Assembly (NCBI RefSeq): GCF_014207135.1
Contig: NZ_JACHCC010000002.1
Span: 62,001 to 126,000 of the forward strand
Source of the DNA: Pedobacter cryoconitis
GTDB lineage: Bacteria; Bacteroidota; Bacteroidia; Sphingobacteriales; Sphingobacteriaceae
Length of the DNA stretch: 64,000 bases
Reading direction: 5' to 3'
How positions within the stretch are numbered: position 1 is the first letter of the stretch; each line of letters starts with the position of its first letter. A model generated the notes under the pieces. The model was given only the letters and a program-made list of their open reading frames with translations, was not told where the DNA came from and ran no database searches. Both the position numbers and the translations under genes were made by a program. Below, piece after piece: positions 26,967-36,537 of the stretch.

Positions 26967-28055
26967 TTAATCAGGACTTCGTTTTTGTTCTAAATATTCA
27001 GAAGGGGAGATGCCTGTCTGTTTTTTAAAATTCCGGTTGAATGAGGTTTTGGAGTTAAAACCACATTCATAGGCCAAAGACAGTAATGTGAATTTTTTGT
27101 TACCTGGAAGATCTGCAATCCTTTTAAATTCTTCAATTCTTTGAATATTGATATAATCATAGAAATTTTTTTGTTCTATAGTGTTAATGACCTGGGAAAG
27201 ATAGTTAGGATGAATATCCAGTTCTTTTGAGAGTTGCAATAAAGTGATTTCGGGATCAGTATAGAGCTTTTCTTTTTGCATTAAAGCAGAAAGCTCATGG
27301 TATATGTCATTGATTGAATCTTCCGTTAGTCCTGATTTAGCGTATTTATTTTTCTCTGTCGTTATCAACGGTGCTATCAGGATGTCTTCCTGCCTGCTTG
27401 TGAAAATACCTACCTGTTTAATTCCGAAATACCCGATGAAGAATACAAATAAGACAACTGTAGCAAAGATATATTCATCTATACCAAAGATGACAACAAG
27501 CCATATGAAAGCTATTCCCATAATAAGATAGAGCAGCCATGATAAATTGATTTTTTCTGTGTTCGAAAACTTATTTGCAATATTTTTTTTGTGCCGGTAT
27601 ACTTTAATAAGCGAAAGAACCGTGTATACAACGCCAGAAATCATGGTGATAATTCTGATCGGGGATAAAAGCATTTCAAAATCCAGACCGTTATTTTGAT
27701 AGACTAAGATTTTCTGTGCAATTGGCAGGATATAGAAAGGGGTTAAAACAAGATAGGTAATCAGAGCGGGTAAAAAATGGATCAGCCTATGTGGTTTATA
27801 TGCTGTTTGATGGGTTAAGGAAGAAACGTACAGGTATAATAAAGGACCATGCACCAAAGGCATCGGAATTTCAATACCTAAAAGGTAAGGAAAGCCGATG
27901 TATTTCCCGGTGAATATCAGATAAAATAAGGTTAGATGTAATCCCAGGCATACCAGCCAGATGGCTAAGATATGATCAGCATCACTTTTGTTCTTTTTAC
28001 CTATAAGAATTACAGCGAGGAAAAAAGTAATAATAATACCTGTTAAATACAACAT
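26967..28055 (-). CDS. Membrane-anchored AraC-family regulator
   Basis: 362 residues. Seven or so membrane helices fill residues 1-215 (LYLTGIIITFFLAVIL, ILAIWLVCLGLHLTLFYLIF, FLPALITYLVLTPFYI, IMGIAFIWLVVIFGI, IFATVVLFVFFIGYFGI). The C-terminal AraC HTH pair covers ~255-360 (ITLLQLSKELDIHPNYLSQVINTIEQKNFYDYINIQRIEEFKRIA then FTLLSLAYECGFNSKTSFNRNFKKQTGISPSEYL). This 7TM-AraC architecture is common in Bacteroidota. It probably senses a membrane or periplasmic cue and may control the adjacent serine hydrolase gene (78-base gap, same strand). Confidence 0.92.
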   Translation of the reverse strand: MLYLTGIIITFFLAVILIGKKNKSDADHILAIWLVCLGLHLTLFYLIFTGKYIGFPYLLGIEIPMPLVHGPLLYLYVSSLTHQTAYKPHRLIHFLPALITYLVLTPFYILPIAQKILVYQNNGLDFEMLLSPIRIITMISGVVYTVLSLIKVYRHKKNIANKFSNTEKINLSWLLYLIMGIAFIWLVVIFGIDEYIFATVVLFVFFIGYFGIKQVGIFTSRQEDILIAPLITTEKNKYAKSGLTEDSINDIYHELSALMQKEKLYTDPEITLLQLSKELDIHPNYLSQVINTIEQKNFYDYINIQRIEEFKRIADLPGNKKFTLLSLAYECGFNSKTSFNRNFKKQTGISPSEYLEQKRSPD

Positions 28056-28107
28056 ATCTCAAAGACAGGAAAAGGCCGATCTGGCTAAAGCCAGCGGGCT
28101 TTATAAT

Positions 28108-28590
28108 TTAAAAGAACCTAAGATGAATTTTAGGAATAGCAGAAACACCAATTGTAAATTGATTTTTACCCAGTGAATTAAAGTTGGTCTGGTTTAAACT
28201 GATATTTCTGCCATAATAAAAACACAGGCCAAAAAAAGTAAAGCCAATTTTTGGTGTAATAACAGGTTGCGTATTTTTGAAGTCGCTGTATAACGAAAAA
28301 TCAGTTCTTGCAAGTAAGAAGTTGCTAACCAAATAGGTTACACTTACCTTAGGCGCGGTAAGGAATGTTTTCGCTATGACAAATTCTGTGTTACCACTTA
28401 ATAAAAAACCGCAATCGCTTTTGGTTTTCCAATATGCACTATAAACACTCAGATCAGTATAAAATGATTTTTCCAGGCCCAGATCAACACGTTTAAACCA
28501 ACCCTTATCATCCTGGGCAAACAAACTGCCGCTTAGCGGAAGAAGAAAGATCAAAAGGAAAACGGATTTTTTTATAAAAGATATGGTCAT
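28108..28590 (-). CDS. Exported hypothetical protein, probable small beta-barrel
   Basis: 160 residues with a signal peptide 1-25 (..LSGSLFAQ). The mature protein has alternating hydrophobic strands (VDLGLEKSFYTDLSVYSAYW, VSVTYLVSNFLLARTDFSLYSDF, PVITPKIGFTFFGLCFYYGRNISL, QFTIGVSAIPKIHLRFF) and a C-terminal Phe, a pattern of outer-membrane beta-barrels. Family not recognised. It lies 52 bases upstream of the AraC gene and could be co-transcribed with it. Confidence 0.7.
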   Translation of the reverse strand: MTISFIKKSVFLLIFLLPLSGSLFAQDDKGWFKRVDLGLEKSFYTDLSVYSAYWKTKSDCGFLLSGNTEFVIAKTFLTAPKVSVTYLVSNFLLARTDFSLYSDFKNTQPVITPKIGFTFFGLCFYYGRNISLNQTNFNSLGKNQFTIGVSAIPKIHLRFF

Positions 28591-28759
28591 GATTTCTATT
28601 ACTAAAGTTAATCATTTTTTTAAAGAATGGTTAATGAATTACTACCATATTTTATTTAATTATATAATTAACATTATGTTAAGTAGTATTCTGCAAACCC
28701 TCTTTCTTCTGTTGTAAATCCTATACATTAAAAATATTCTTGACATAAGGATATTCAAG

Positions 28760-29518
28760 CTAAATCTCACGCAGGAAGTTCTCAATACTAGTGGCAAGTG
28801 CAACCGGCGCTTCATTCATTGGATAGTGACCAGCGTTTGGAAGTATTTCTAGCTGCGCCTGAGGATACCATGACAAATATGTGGAACGCATTAAACTGGC
28901 ATTGAAGGTCGGATCATGCTCACCAATCAAAACTCTCACCTTATGTGGAGCCTGTTGGATCCCGGAACTGAAATTAGTATTACTCCAGGCATTTAAATAC
29001 GCTGCAAAAGCAGTTTTGGAAGAATTATCTATGGAGTACCTGGCTTTCCAGTTAATCCAGGATGCTGAAAGACGTTGTCCGGTGCTGCGATCAATAATGA
29101 TTTTTCTATTTTCGATGCTTTCTGCAGCTCCATCGAACAATGATTGCCTGACCTGATCAAAAGTAACACCACAAGACGGAACCGGTGCAACGGGAATAAG
29201 CATACGTACACGTTCAGGGGCTAACATAGCCACTCGCTCAATTGCCATCCCTCCCATGGAGTGGCCGATCAAACTAAATGTGTCAAACCCCAGGCTGTCT
29301 GCAAGGGTTAACGTATCAGCCGCAATTTCATCAATAGTATAAGCACCTGTGACTGAATACATTCCGCCATACCCACGATAGTCCATAAAGATGTAAGTAA
29401 ATTCATTGCCACTAAGAGCTTCCTCCATTGGCGCAAAGGCGTGGGAATCACCGAACCATCCATGAAGAACAATAACCGGATGTGGGCCATTACCGACCCT
29501 ATGAAATGTGTTAGACAT
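28760..29518 (-). CDS. Alpha/beta hydrolase
   Basis: 252 residues, single alpha/beta-hydrolase domain without signal peptide. The oxyanion HGW motif is in VIVLHGWFGDSHAF, the nucleophile elbow is GHSMGG (Ser ~86), the acid is in LIGEHDPTF and the histidine in NAGHYPMNE, so the triad is complete. It would hydrolyse an ester, lactone or similar bond in the cytoplasm; the substrate is unknown. The gene stands alone: a terminator (29621-29670) lies upstream of it and a 169-base AT-rich spacer without genes lies downstream. Confidence 0.9.
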   Translation of the reverse strand: MSNTFHRVGNGPHPVIVLHGWFGDSHAFAPMEEALSGNEFTYIFMDYRGYGGMYSVTGAYTIDEIAADTLTLADSLGFDTFSLIGHSMGGMAIERVAMLAPERVRMLIPVAPVPSCGVTFDQVRQSLFDGAAESIENRKIIIDRSTGQRLSASWINWKARYSIDNSSKTAFAAYLNAWSNTNFSSGIQQAPHKVRVLIGEHDPTFNASLMRSTYLSWYPQAQLEILPNAGHYPMNEAPVALATSIENFLREI

Positions 29519-29620
29519 ACTGATAAAGAAATTAAAAAGAGATTTTGAACAGTTTTAGAAAACAAGGACAGATCCTGTATCTCCTATACAAATTTATAAG
29601 AAATCATGCTATTAACCATG

Positions 29621-29670
29621 AAAAACGCCAGAAAATCTTGTCTGATGACTAAGAAAAATCTGGCGTTTTT
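29621..29670 (-). terminator. Intrinsic terminator behind TPR gene
   Basis: 12-bp arms AAAAACGCCAGA (29621-29632) and TCTGGCGTTTTT (29659-29670) around a 26-base loop; the A/T-rich ends give a T-run in both directions. It ends the TPR gene at 29713 on the minus strand. Confidence 0.75.
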
Positions 29671-29712
29671 TTTATTATTCTGAAGCAGAAATTCTGATCA
29701 GTCCAACGGAAT

Positions 29713-30858
29713 TTAAAATTCTTCAAGCTGAGCTTTTAGCTCCTGAGCTCTGTCAAATCTGTTTTTACGGGTATAGATATCAATTAATAAATTAATTGTC
29801 TGTTTGTCCTTACGATTAACTTTATGGGCCTGCGCCAGAATTATTTCAGCACGGTTCAGGTACGATGTAAATGTTGGGACATCTTTGGTTGCAGTCGCTA
29901 AAGCATCATTACTCAGGTTCATATAAACCAGGCCCAGCTGATATAAAGCATCAAAATAATTACGGTCAATATCAAGAGCTTTGTTGTATGCCAGCTCTGC
30001 GGTACCCATATTGATATTTTTCTGATTCAGATAACCATACAGATAATATAACAATTTACTTCTGGTATTAACCTTTAAGGTATTTTCAATAACCAGCCTG
30101 GCTTCCGTATATTTTTCATTATCCAGTAACAGATTGATATAATCATTATTGAGCATATCATTATAAGGATTGATTACCAATCCTTCCTGCAACATCTTCA
30201 GGGCTTCTTCAGCATCAAGTTTTAATTTATAAATATCAGCCATGCGCTGGTATACAACAGGATTTCTGATCCCATTTTCTTTTGCACGTTTAAAATATTG
30301 CAGGGCTTCATCTTCCTGTTTGGTACCTTCAGCGCTTAAGGCCGCATTGATAGCAAGTACAGTGTCTTTCGGGAAATAATCACTGACTTCTTTCAGATAT
30401 TTAAAAGCTGCAGCAAAGTCTTTAGCCTGATAAGCCGCTTTTCCTTTTTGTTGTTTTTTGATATTAATATTATAGTTTGACGCAGCTATCAGTCCTGAAT
30501 TGTCTTCAAATTTGTCAAATCTTTTAGCCGTATCAATCGCTTTGATGGCCAGGTCATAATATTTATCAGAATTTCCCTGATCAGGATCTACAATTGCGAT
30601 ATAAGAACTCAGATAAGATTTAAGGGCCCATGTCTCTGGCCATTTTTTAGTTTCCCTATCCTTCTCTGCTGCCTCAGCGGCCTTGATCCCCTCTCCTAGT
30701 ATAGATAACTGTGTTTTCTGGTCCTGTTTATTGGCAATTGCAGCCTGAAGTTTTCCTACACTGTTTCTTGCAATAAACAGCTGTGTTTTTTGAGAAAATG
30801 CTGAAGTCGAACTAATAATGAGAATAGCAGCTGTAAATATATATCGTTTCTTAACCAT
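29713..30858 (-). CDS. Exported TPR-repeat protein (paralogue of neighbour)
   Basis: 381 residues. Signal peptide 1-23 (..SSTSAFSQ). The rest is helical with several TPR units (AFKYLKEVSDYFPKDTVLAINAALSA, ALQYFKRAKENGIRNPVVYQRMADIY, ALKMLQEGLVINPYNDMLNNDYINLLL, ALDIDRNYFDALYQLGLVYMNLS). It shares the overall plan with the gene at 30945: the N-terminal SILGEGIKAAEAA versus SLGEGLKATDNA block, and the central DFAAAFKYLKEV versus DFKSALQFFNEV block. The two look like a tandem duplication. TPR proteins are protein-binding scaffolds; the partner is unknown. The location is probably periplasmic. Confidence 0.85.
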   Translation of the reverse strand: MVKKRYIFTAAILIISSTSAFSQKTQLFIARNSVGKLQAAIANKQDQKTQLSILGEGIKAAEAAEKDRETKKWPETWALKSYLSSYIAIVDPDQGNSDKYYDLAIKAIDTAKRFDKFEDNSGLIAASNYNINIKKQQKGKAAYQAKDFAAAFKYLKEVSDYFPKDTVLAINAALSAEGTKQEDEALQYFKRAKENGIRNPVVYQRMADIYKLKLDAEEALKMLQEGLVINPYNDMLNNDYINLLLDNEKYTEARLVIENTLKVNTRSKLLYYLYGYLNQKNINMGTAELAYNKALDIDRNYFDALYQLGLVYMNLSNDALATATKDVPTFTSYLNRAEIILAQAHKVNRKDKQTINLLIDIYTRKNRFDRAQELKAQLEEF

Positions 30859-30896
30859 AATGCTTCATTGGGCTTAACCACAAATTTATACAAAAA

Positions 30897-30925
30897 AAAA
30901 GAGGGATAAAACTTATCCCTCTTTT
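30897..30925 (-). terminator. Intrinsic terminator between the two TPR genes
   Basis: 13-bp stem including GAGGGATAA/TTATCCCTC with a three-base loop and a long A-run on the left, which gives a T-run on the minus strand. It separates the upstream TPR gene (30945) from its paralogue, so they are probably separate transcripts. Confidence 0.85.
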
Positions 30926-30944
30926 AATCGCTATTGATTAAGTA

Positions 30945-32033
30945 TTATTTTTTATCAGCTGCATTCTGAGCATCCAATAATTTTTTAGTTGCTTCATAAT
31001 TTACTTTATCATCTTTAAAAGCATAAATAACTTTTAAGTTCTCTAAAGCAGAGATCATTTTAGGATCAAGTTCGTATGCTTTTTTGTAATATGGTAAAGC
31101 CTGATCGATCAGTCCTTTCATTTTAGCAGTTACGTCATCAAATTCCTTTTTCTTTTTAGGATCTATTTTGTTTCTTTTTCCTTGTAAATCTAATGCTTGT
31201 TTATAGTAAGTATCACCCATAGCATATTGGTATGATGCGTTTTTACCATCTTTGGCAATCAGTTTATTCAATGACTCCTGTGATTTTGCAATATTACCTT
31301 GTTTGATGTAAAGATCAGTCTGCATACCAGTGAAGTATGGGTTTTCAGGATATTTAGCGATAGCACTTTCTAATAAAGCAGAACCGCCTACTGTATCTTT
31401 GATATTAGCGAAACTTACTGAGATTGCTTCACTGTATAAAGATTCAGCATCTTTAGAACCTAAATCGATCGCTTTTTTGAAGTTTTTAACTAATTCAGGG
31501 TAATCACCAATTTGTTTAGCAGTAACACCTGCGTTTACATAAGTTGAAGTATCCTTAGGGTTTTTAGCAGTTACTTCATTGAAAAACTGTAATGCTGATT
31601 TGAAATCTTTCTTGTTGTAGGCAAAAATTGCTCTGTTTTTCAATGCATTTGATAAAGTCTGCTCGGCTTCTGAAATGTTTTCTTTCTCACTGCCTTTAGC
31701 ATCTAAAGCTTTAGCTTTTGTAATTGCTTCCTCAGCAATTTTTCCATTAGCCTCTGCATTAGGGACATTCAATGAATCAACAAATGAGATTCTGGAAGCA
31801 AACAATGCTCTGTAAGACCAGGCTTCAACCATGTCTTTAGATTTCTCATTAGCAATAGCATTATCTGTGGCTTTTAAGCCTTCACCCAAAGATTTTAAGG
31901 TAGCTTCTAATGTCTGATTGTTAGCAAATTTAGCCAGTGTCCAAGCATTTTTAGCTTTTGAAACTTCACTCTTTTGAGCATTTGCATAGGTAGCAGCACC
32001 TATTAATAGCATACTTAAAAGTACTTTTTTCAT
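30945..32033 (-). CDS. Exported TPR-repeat protein
   Basis: 362 residues. Signal peptide 1-19 (..ATYANAQ). TPR-like units at ~135-165 (AIFAYNKKDFKSALQFFNEVTAKNPKDTSTYVNAGVTA), ~175-205, ~240-280 and ~315-345 (ALPYYKKAYELDPKMISALENLKVIY). Lysine and alanine are frequent, and codon use is regular, which suggests good expression. It lies 91 bases downstream of gyrA on the same strand and upstream of its paralogue. It is probably a periplasmic scaffold; no specific role can be named. Confidence 0.88.
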   Translation of the reverse strand: MKKVLLSMLLIGAATYANAQKSEVSKAKNAWTLAKFANNQTLEATLKSLGEGLKATDNAIANEKSKDMVEAWSYRALFASRISFVDSLNVPNAEANGKIAEEAITKAKALDAKGSEKENISEAEQTLSNALKNRAIFAYNKKDFKSALQFFNEVTAKNPKDTSTYVNAGVTAKQIGDYPELVKNFKKAIDLGSKDAESLYSEAISVSFANIKDTVGGSALLESAIAKYPENPYFTGMQTDLYIKQGNIAKSQESLNKLIAKDGKNASYQYAMGDTYYKQALDLQGKRNKIDPKKKKEFDDVTAKMKGLIDQALPYYKKAYELDPKMISALENLKVIYAFKDDKVNYEATKKLLDAQNAADKK

Positions 32034-32059
32034 ATTGATAAATTGATTTTAATGAACAT

Positions 32060-32094
32060 AAACCCTGCTTTGGCATTTTTACCATGCAGGGTTT
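32060..32094 (-). terminator. Weak hairpin behind gyrA
   Basis: 9-bp arms AAACCCTGC/GCAGGGTTT with a 17-base loop. The T-run on the minus strand is only three bases, so termination of gyrA here is uncertain and read-through into the TPR gene is possible. Confidence 0.4.
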
Positions 32095-32124
32095 ACCGGA
32101 TCTGTTTTTTAATTTAATTTATAA

Positions 32125-34743
32125 TTAGTTTTCTTCTGTGTCTTCATCAGTTTCATCACCTTCAGTCTCCTCCTCATCCTGCTCTTCTTCTTCGGTTTCT
32201 TCCTCTTCAGCGCCAGCCTCTTCTTCCGGCAGAACATCATTTGGATCAATAACCAGCAGATCTTCGGAAACTTCTTCTTCAGGATCATCTTCATGTTCAA
32301 TCTTAGCAACTGATGCAATTGCATCATTACCTTTTAAGTTGATCAGACGTACACCTTGAGTTGCTCTTCCAATTACTCTCAACTGACTCAGTACAATCCG
32401 GATTACAATACCCGATTTATTGATGATCATTAAGTCATCGGCATCCGTTACACTCTTTATTGCAATCAGGTCACCTGTTTTCTCAGTAATGGTTATGGTT
32501 TTCACCCCTTTACCACCGCGGTTAGTTACCCGGTAATCTTCAACATCAGTACGTTTACCGTAACCTTTTTCTGAAACTACCATTACAGTTGCTGTAGGAT
32601 CATCCACAGCAATCATGCCAACAACCTCATCCTGGGCATGACCTAAAGTTACACCCCTTACACCAGTAGCAGTTCTTCCCATTGGTCTTACTGTGCTTTC
32701 GTTGAACCTGATAGCACGTCCAGACCTTAATGCCATAATAATTTCACTTGATCCACTGGTTAAACTAGCTTCCAGTAACTGATCACCTTCATTAATATTA
32801 ATTGCATTGATACCATTTACCCTTGGTCTCGAATAAGCTTCCAGTGAAGTCTTCTTAATCGTTCCTTTTTTGGTACACATGATAATAAAGTTGTTCTCCA
32901 GATATTCCTGGTCTTTAAGATTCTTAACCTTAATGTAGGCTTTGATTTTCTCTTCTTTAGGAATGTTGATGATATTCTGGATTGCTCTTCCTTTACTTAA
33001 TCTCGAGCCTTCCGGAATTTCGTAAACCCTTAACCAGAAACAACGTCCGGTCTCGGTAAAGAACAACATATAGTTATGGTTAGAAGCAATCAGTAAATGC
33101 TCAATGAAATCTTCATTCCTTGAATCACTTCCTTTAGATCCTTTACCACCTCTTGCCTGCGTACGATATTCAGTAGCTGGAGTACGTTTGATATAACCTT
33201 CATGAGAGATCGTGATCACAACTTCTTCGTCTTCGATGAAGTCTTCCATGCTCATATCTTCGGCCGAATGAACGATAGATGTTCTGCGTTCATCACCGTA
33301 TTTCTCAAGCATTTCGGCTAATTCATCCTTGATGATCTGCATTCTCAATCCTTCATCTGCAAGGATAGATTGCAAGTATTCAATTGTTTTCATTAACTCA
33401 TTAAACTCGTCTTTAATCTTGTCTCTTTCCAGACCTGTTAAACGACGTAAAGTCATATCCAGAATAGCTCTCGCCTGAATATCACTTAAACCAAACTGCT
33501 CCATTAAACCTGTTCTGGCTTCTTCCGGAGTATTTGATGCTCTGATTAATTTAATTACTTCATCCAAATGATCTAAAGCAATTAATAAACCTTCAAGAAT
33601 GTGCGCACGTTTCTGTGCTTCATCCAATTCAAATTTAGTACGGCGTACAACGACATCATGTCTGTGATCAACAAAGTGTCTGATCAGGTCCTTCAGATTC
33701 AGCATCTGAGGTCTGCCATTCACCAGGGCGATGTTATTTACACTGAATGAAGTTTGTAATGCAGTCTGTTTGAAAAGGTTGTTCAGTACAATTGAAGCAT
33801 TGGCATCACGTTTAATTTCATAAACGATACGGATACCGTCTTTATTGGACTCATCCTTAATATTTGAGATCCCTTCAATTTTCTTCTCACCTACTAATTC
33901 AGCCGTACGCTCAATCATCATCGCCTTGTTCACCTGATAAGGGATCTCGGTTACGATTATAGTCTCACGGTCTTTATGTGTCTCGATTTCAGCTTTTGCA
34001 CGCATAACTATACGCCCACGGCCTGTTTCAAAAGCATCCTGAACGCCATTGTAACCGTAAATTATAGCTCCGGTAGGAAAATCCGGGCCTTTTACGAATT
34101 TCATTAACTCAGGAATAGTAATTTCTGTATTTTCAATGTATGCGATAGTCGCGTTGATTACTTCTGTAATATTGTGAGGGGGCATATTAGTTGCCATACC
34201 TACTGCAATACCTGAAGAACCATTAATTAAAAGGTTTGGTACCTTTGCCGGAAGCACAGTCGGCTCTTTCAAAGAGTCGTCAAAGTTCAACTGAAAATCT
34301 ACAGTATCTTTATTGATATCCGCAAGCATATCCTCAGCGATTTTCTGAAATCTCGCTTCCGTATAACGCATTGCTGCCGGAGAGTCACCATCAATCGAAC
34401 CATAGTTACCCTGACCTTCTACCAGTAAATAACGTAAGCTCCATGGCTGTGCCATACGAACCATAGTCATATATACTGAAGAGTCACCATGTGGGTGATA
34501 CTTACCCAGCACTTCTCCAACAATACGGGCTGACTTCTTGTAAGGCTTATTACTGGCCAAACCTAAATCAAGCATCCCGTAAAGTACACGACGGTGTACT
34601 GGTTTCAATCCATCGCGTACATCAGGTAACGCCCTTGATACAATAACAGACATCGAATAATCGATGTAGGCAGACTTCATCTGCTCGTCAATATCAATTT
34701 TAATTATTTTGTCGTTTTCCTGATTTTCTAAATCTTCTGCCAT
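32125..34743 (-). CDS. gyrA: DNA gyrase subunit A
   Basis: 872 residues. The N-terminal breakage-reunion domain carries the catalytic tyrosine at residue 127 in [10 protein letters not shown] and the quinolone-region motif [21 protein letters not shown]. The position matching E. coli Ser83 is Ser88, and that matching Asp87 is Met92. The C-terminal beta-pinwheel has the GyrA box QARGGKG near residue 530, which identifies gyrase rather than topoisomerase IV; a second blade has NRGGKG. A very acidic tail (last ~45 residues, mostly Glu/Asp/Thr) closes the protein. With GyrB it introduces negative supercoils using ATP. Confidence 0.98.
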   Translation of the reverse strand: MAEDLENQENDKIIKIDIDEQMKSAYIDYSMSVIVSRALPDVRDGLKPVHRRVLYGMLDLGLASNKPYKKSARIVGEVLGKYHPHGDSSVYMTMVRMAQPWSLRYLLVEGQGNYGSIDGDSPAAMRYTEARFQKIAEDMLADINKDTVDFQLNFDDSLKEPTVLPAKVPNLLINGSSGIAVGMATNMPPHNITEVINATIAYIENTEITIPELMKFVKGPDFPTGAIIYGYNGVQDAFETGRGRIVMRAKAEIETHKDRETIIVTEIPYQVNKAMMIERTAELVGEKKIEGISNIKDESNKDGIRIVYEIKRDANASIVLNNLFKQTALQTSFSVNNIALVNGRPQMLNLKDLIRHFVDHRHDVVVRRTKFELDEAQKRAHILEGLLIALDHLDEVIKLIRASNTPEEARTGLMEQFGLSDIQARAILDMTLRRLTGLERDKIKDEFNELMKTIEYLQSILADEGLRMQIIKDELAEMLEKYGDERRTSIVHSAEDMSMEDFIEDEEVVITISHEGYIKRTPATEYRTQARGGKGSKGSDSRNEDFIEHLLIASNHNYMLFFTETGRCFWLRVYEIPEGSRLSKGRAIQNIINIPKEEKIKAYIKVKNLKDQEYLENNFIIMCTKKGTIKKTSLEAYSRPRVNGINAININEGDQLLEASLTSGSSEIIMALRSGRAIRFNESTVRPMGRTATGVRGVTLGHAQDEVVGMIAVDDPTATVMVVSEKGYGKRTDVEDYRVTNRGGKGVKTITITEKTGDLIAIKSVTDADDLMIINKSGIVIRIVLSQLRVIGRATQGVRLINLKGNDAIASVAKIEHEDDPEEEVSEDLLVIDPNDVLPEEEAGAEEEETEEEEQDEEETEGDETDEDTEEN

Positions 34744-34841
34744 AAAATAGTGATGTTCGTTAAAAACGATTTAAATAAGGTAATGTTATAACCTTGCGAA
34801 TTTAAGAAAATATTGCTGTTTAAGCGTATTGTGGAAAAAAA

Positions 34842-35735
34842 TTAAGCCCAGTCTATACCTTTTATTAACTTAGACAGAGTTGCAGCCTCTGGGCTGTTTT
34901 CTGCAGGCTTGTGATTATATGTCCACTTTGCCATTGGTGGTAAGCTCATTAGGATAGATTCTATTCTTCCGTTGGTCTCCAAACCGAACTTTGTACCCGA
35001 ATCATAGACTAAATTAAATTCGGCATAACGGCTTCTTCTTAAATACTGCCATTCTTGTTCATGACCTGTAAATTCTGTGTCTCTGTTTCTGTCAATCAGC
35101 TCAGTATAAGCAGGAAGAAACGTATTTCCTACGGCTAATGAGAAATTAAACAGCTGATCCCAGTCCAGACCTGTATTTTCCGGTTTCAGCCTGTCATAGA
35201 ATATACCGCCTACGCCGCGCGTCTCTTCACGGTGTTTGATGAAGAAATAATCATCCGCCTGTTTTTTAAAGCGTGGATAAAATGATGCATCAAATTCATC
35301 ACAGGTTTGTTTCAGCAGATGATGAAAAAACCGTACATCAGTATCAATAATATAATGAGGTGTCAGATCTATCCCGCCACCAAACCAGCGTGTCTGTTCA
35401 TCCATTTCAAAATAACGGATATTCATATGTATAATTGGTACAAAAGGATTAGATGGATGAATTACTATCGAGACACCAGTTGCAAAGAATTCATCATTAT
35501 CAACCTTAAATGCTTTTTTTACCGCTTCAGGTAATTTGCCATAAACGGCAGAGAAATTAACCCCGCCTTTTTCAATTACATTGCCGTTCTGAAATACACG
35601 GGTACGGCCACCACCACCACCCTCTCTTGTCCAGATTTCTTCTTCAAACTGCCCTTTACCATCGGCTGCTGCCAGAGTCTGGCAAATCTCATCCTGGATT
35701 TTTTTATACGCTTCTACAACTTTATCTTTTAACAT
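34842..35735 (-). CDS. hemF: Oxygen-dependent coproporphyrinogen III oxidase
   Basis: 297 residues, full length. It carries the family signature around NPFVPIIHMNIRYFE and WFGGGIDLTPHYI, then the C-terminal region with FNLVYDSGTKFGLETNGRIESILMSLPP. The enzyme converts coproporphyrinogen III to protoporphyrinogen IX by two oxidative decarboxylations with O2, in the cytoplasm. It is upstream of gyrA on the same strand with a 98-base gap. Its presence indicates aerobic heme synthesis, and the window also encodes a di-heme protein. Confidence 0.98.
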   Translation of the reverse strand: MLKDKVVEAYKKIQDEICQTLAAADGKGQFEEEIWTREGGGGGRTRVFQNGNVIEKGGVNFSAVYGKLPEAVKKAFKVDNDEFFATGVSIVIHPSNPFVPIIHMNIRYFEMDEQTRWFGGGIDLTPHYIIDTDVRFFHHLLKQTCDEFDASFYPRFKKQADDYFFIKHREETRGVGGIFYDRLKPENTGLDWDQLFNFSLAVGNTFLPAYTELIDRNRDTEFTGHEQEWQYLRRSRYAEFNLVYDSGTKFGLETNGRIESILMSLPPMAKWTYNHKPAENSPEAATLSKLIKGIDWA

Positions 35736-35841
35736 CGTTCCGTGAATATATACCCAAAGTTAAGTTTTATAATATTCTGATGTCTCCGGATTTGAATTTG
35801 TTTTACTCATTTTGACATAACAACAAGAAAGCCATAAAAAA

Positions 35842-35871
35842 GCCTTGCTGTGAAACCAATAACAGCAAGGC
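35842..35871 (-). terminator. Orphan minus-strand terminator between divergent genes
   Basis: 10-bp stem GCCTTGCTGT/ACAGCAAGGC with a ten-base loop. Only the minus-strand reading is followed by a T-run (TTTTTT). It lies in the 289-base spacer between hemF (minus, starts 35735) and the DUF4442 gene (plus, starts 36025). No annotated gene would need it; see findings. The rest of the spacer is AT-rich and shows nothing else. Confidence 0.6.
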
Positions 35872-36024
35872 ATAAAAAATCAATCAATCAAAACTTTTTA
35901 ATATTCCAGGTTCGTTTTATCTATATACGTAAATATTAGTCTAACGGTTTTTTACAGTATAATTATTAATTAATCTGTCTTATTGTAGAAAAGATTCCAA
36001 TAATCTTTCAGATATTTAAACTCG

Positions 36025-36510
36025 ATGATTGTATCAGAAAAAACACTTAAATGGGGTCTCTGCTTCTATCCCCCCCTTTTCTTTCAGCGCATTTGGGTGA
36101 AAAGATTTCATCAGGGATTCAGAGGGGTGGATGTTAAAATCTATAAGAGCCTTTTCAATAAAAACTATAACGGATCCATTTTTGGCGGAACCATTTATGC
36201 TGCTACCGATCCTTTTTTTGCCCTGCTGTTTGACCAGCTTTTACAGCGTGAGGGATTTAAAGTAAGAGTATGGCTCAAAAGTGCAAGTATACAATATCTG
36301 AAACCAGGGCGGTCAGCACTTTATTTTACTGTTTTGATCACTGATGAGATGTTAAATGAAGCTATTGAAGCACTGAATACAACTGGTAAGTTTGTCAGGG
36401 CTTATCCGATGGAAATTAAAAATAGCGATGGCGAAATTTGTGCTACAGTGATGAATGAAGTTTATGTCAGAAACCTGCATAGTGGAGAAAATGGTCCTGT
36501 AGCTTATTAA
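36025..36510 (+). CDS. DUF4442 (hotdog-fold thioesterase-like) protein
   Basis: 161 residues. The layout matches DUF4442: a start with FYPPLFFQRIWVKRF, then NYNGSIFGGTIYAATDPFFALLFDQLL (the hotdog helix region), VWLKSASIQYLKPGRSALYFTV and FVRAYPMEIKNSDGEICATVMNEVYVRNL. Hotdog enzymes of this kind act on acyl-CoA or related thioesters; the substrate is unknown. The AlbA_2 gene follows 27 bases later on the same strand. Confidence 0.88.
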   Translation: MIVSEKTLKWGLCFYPPLFFQRIWVKRFHQGFRGVDVKIYKSLFNKNYNGSIFGGTIYAATDPFFALLFDQLLQREGFKVRVWLKSASIQYLKPGRSALYFTVLITDEMLNEAIEALNTTGKFVRAYPMEIKNSDGEICATVMNEVYVRNLHSGENGPVAY

Positions 36511-36537
36511 TCAGCATGTCTTTTAAAACCTCTAAAA

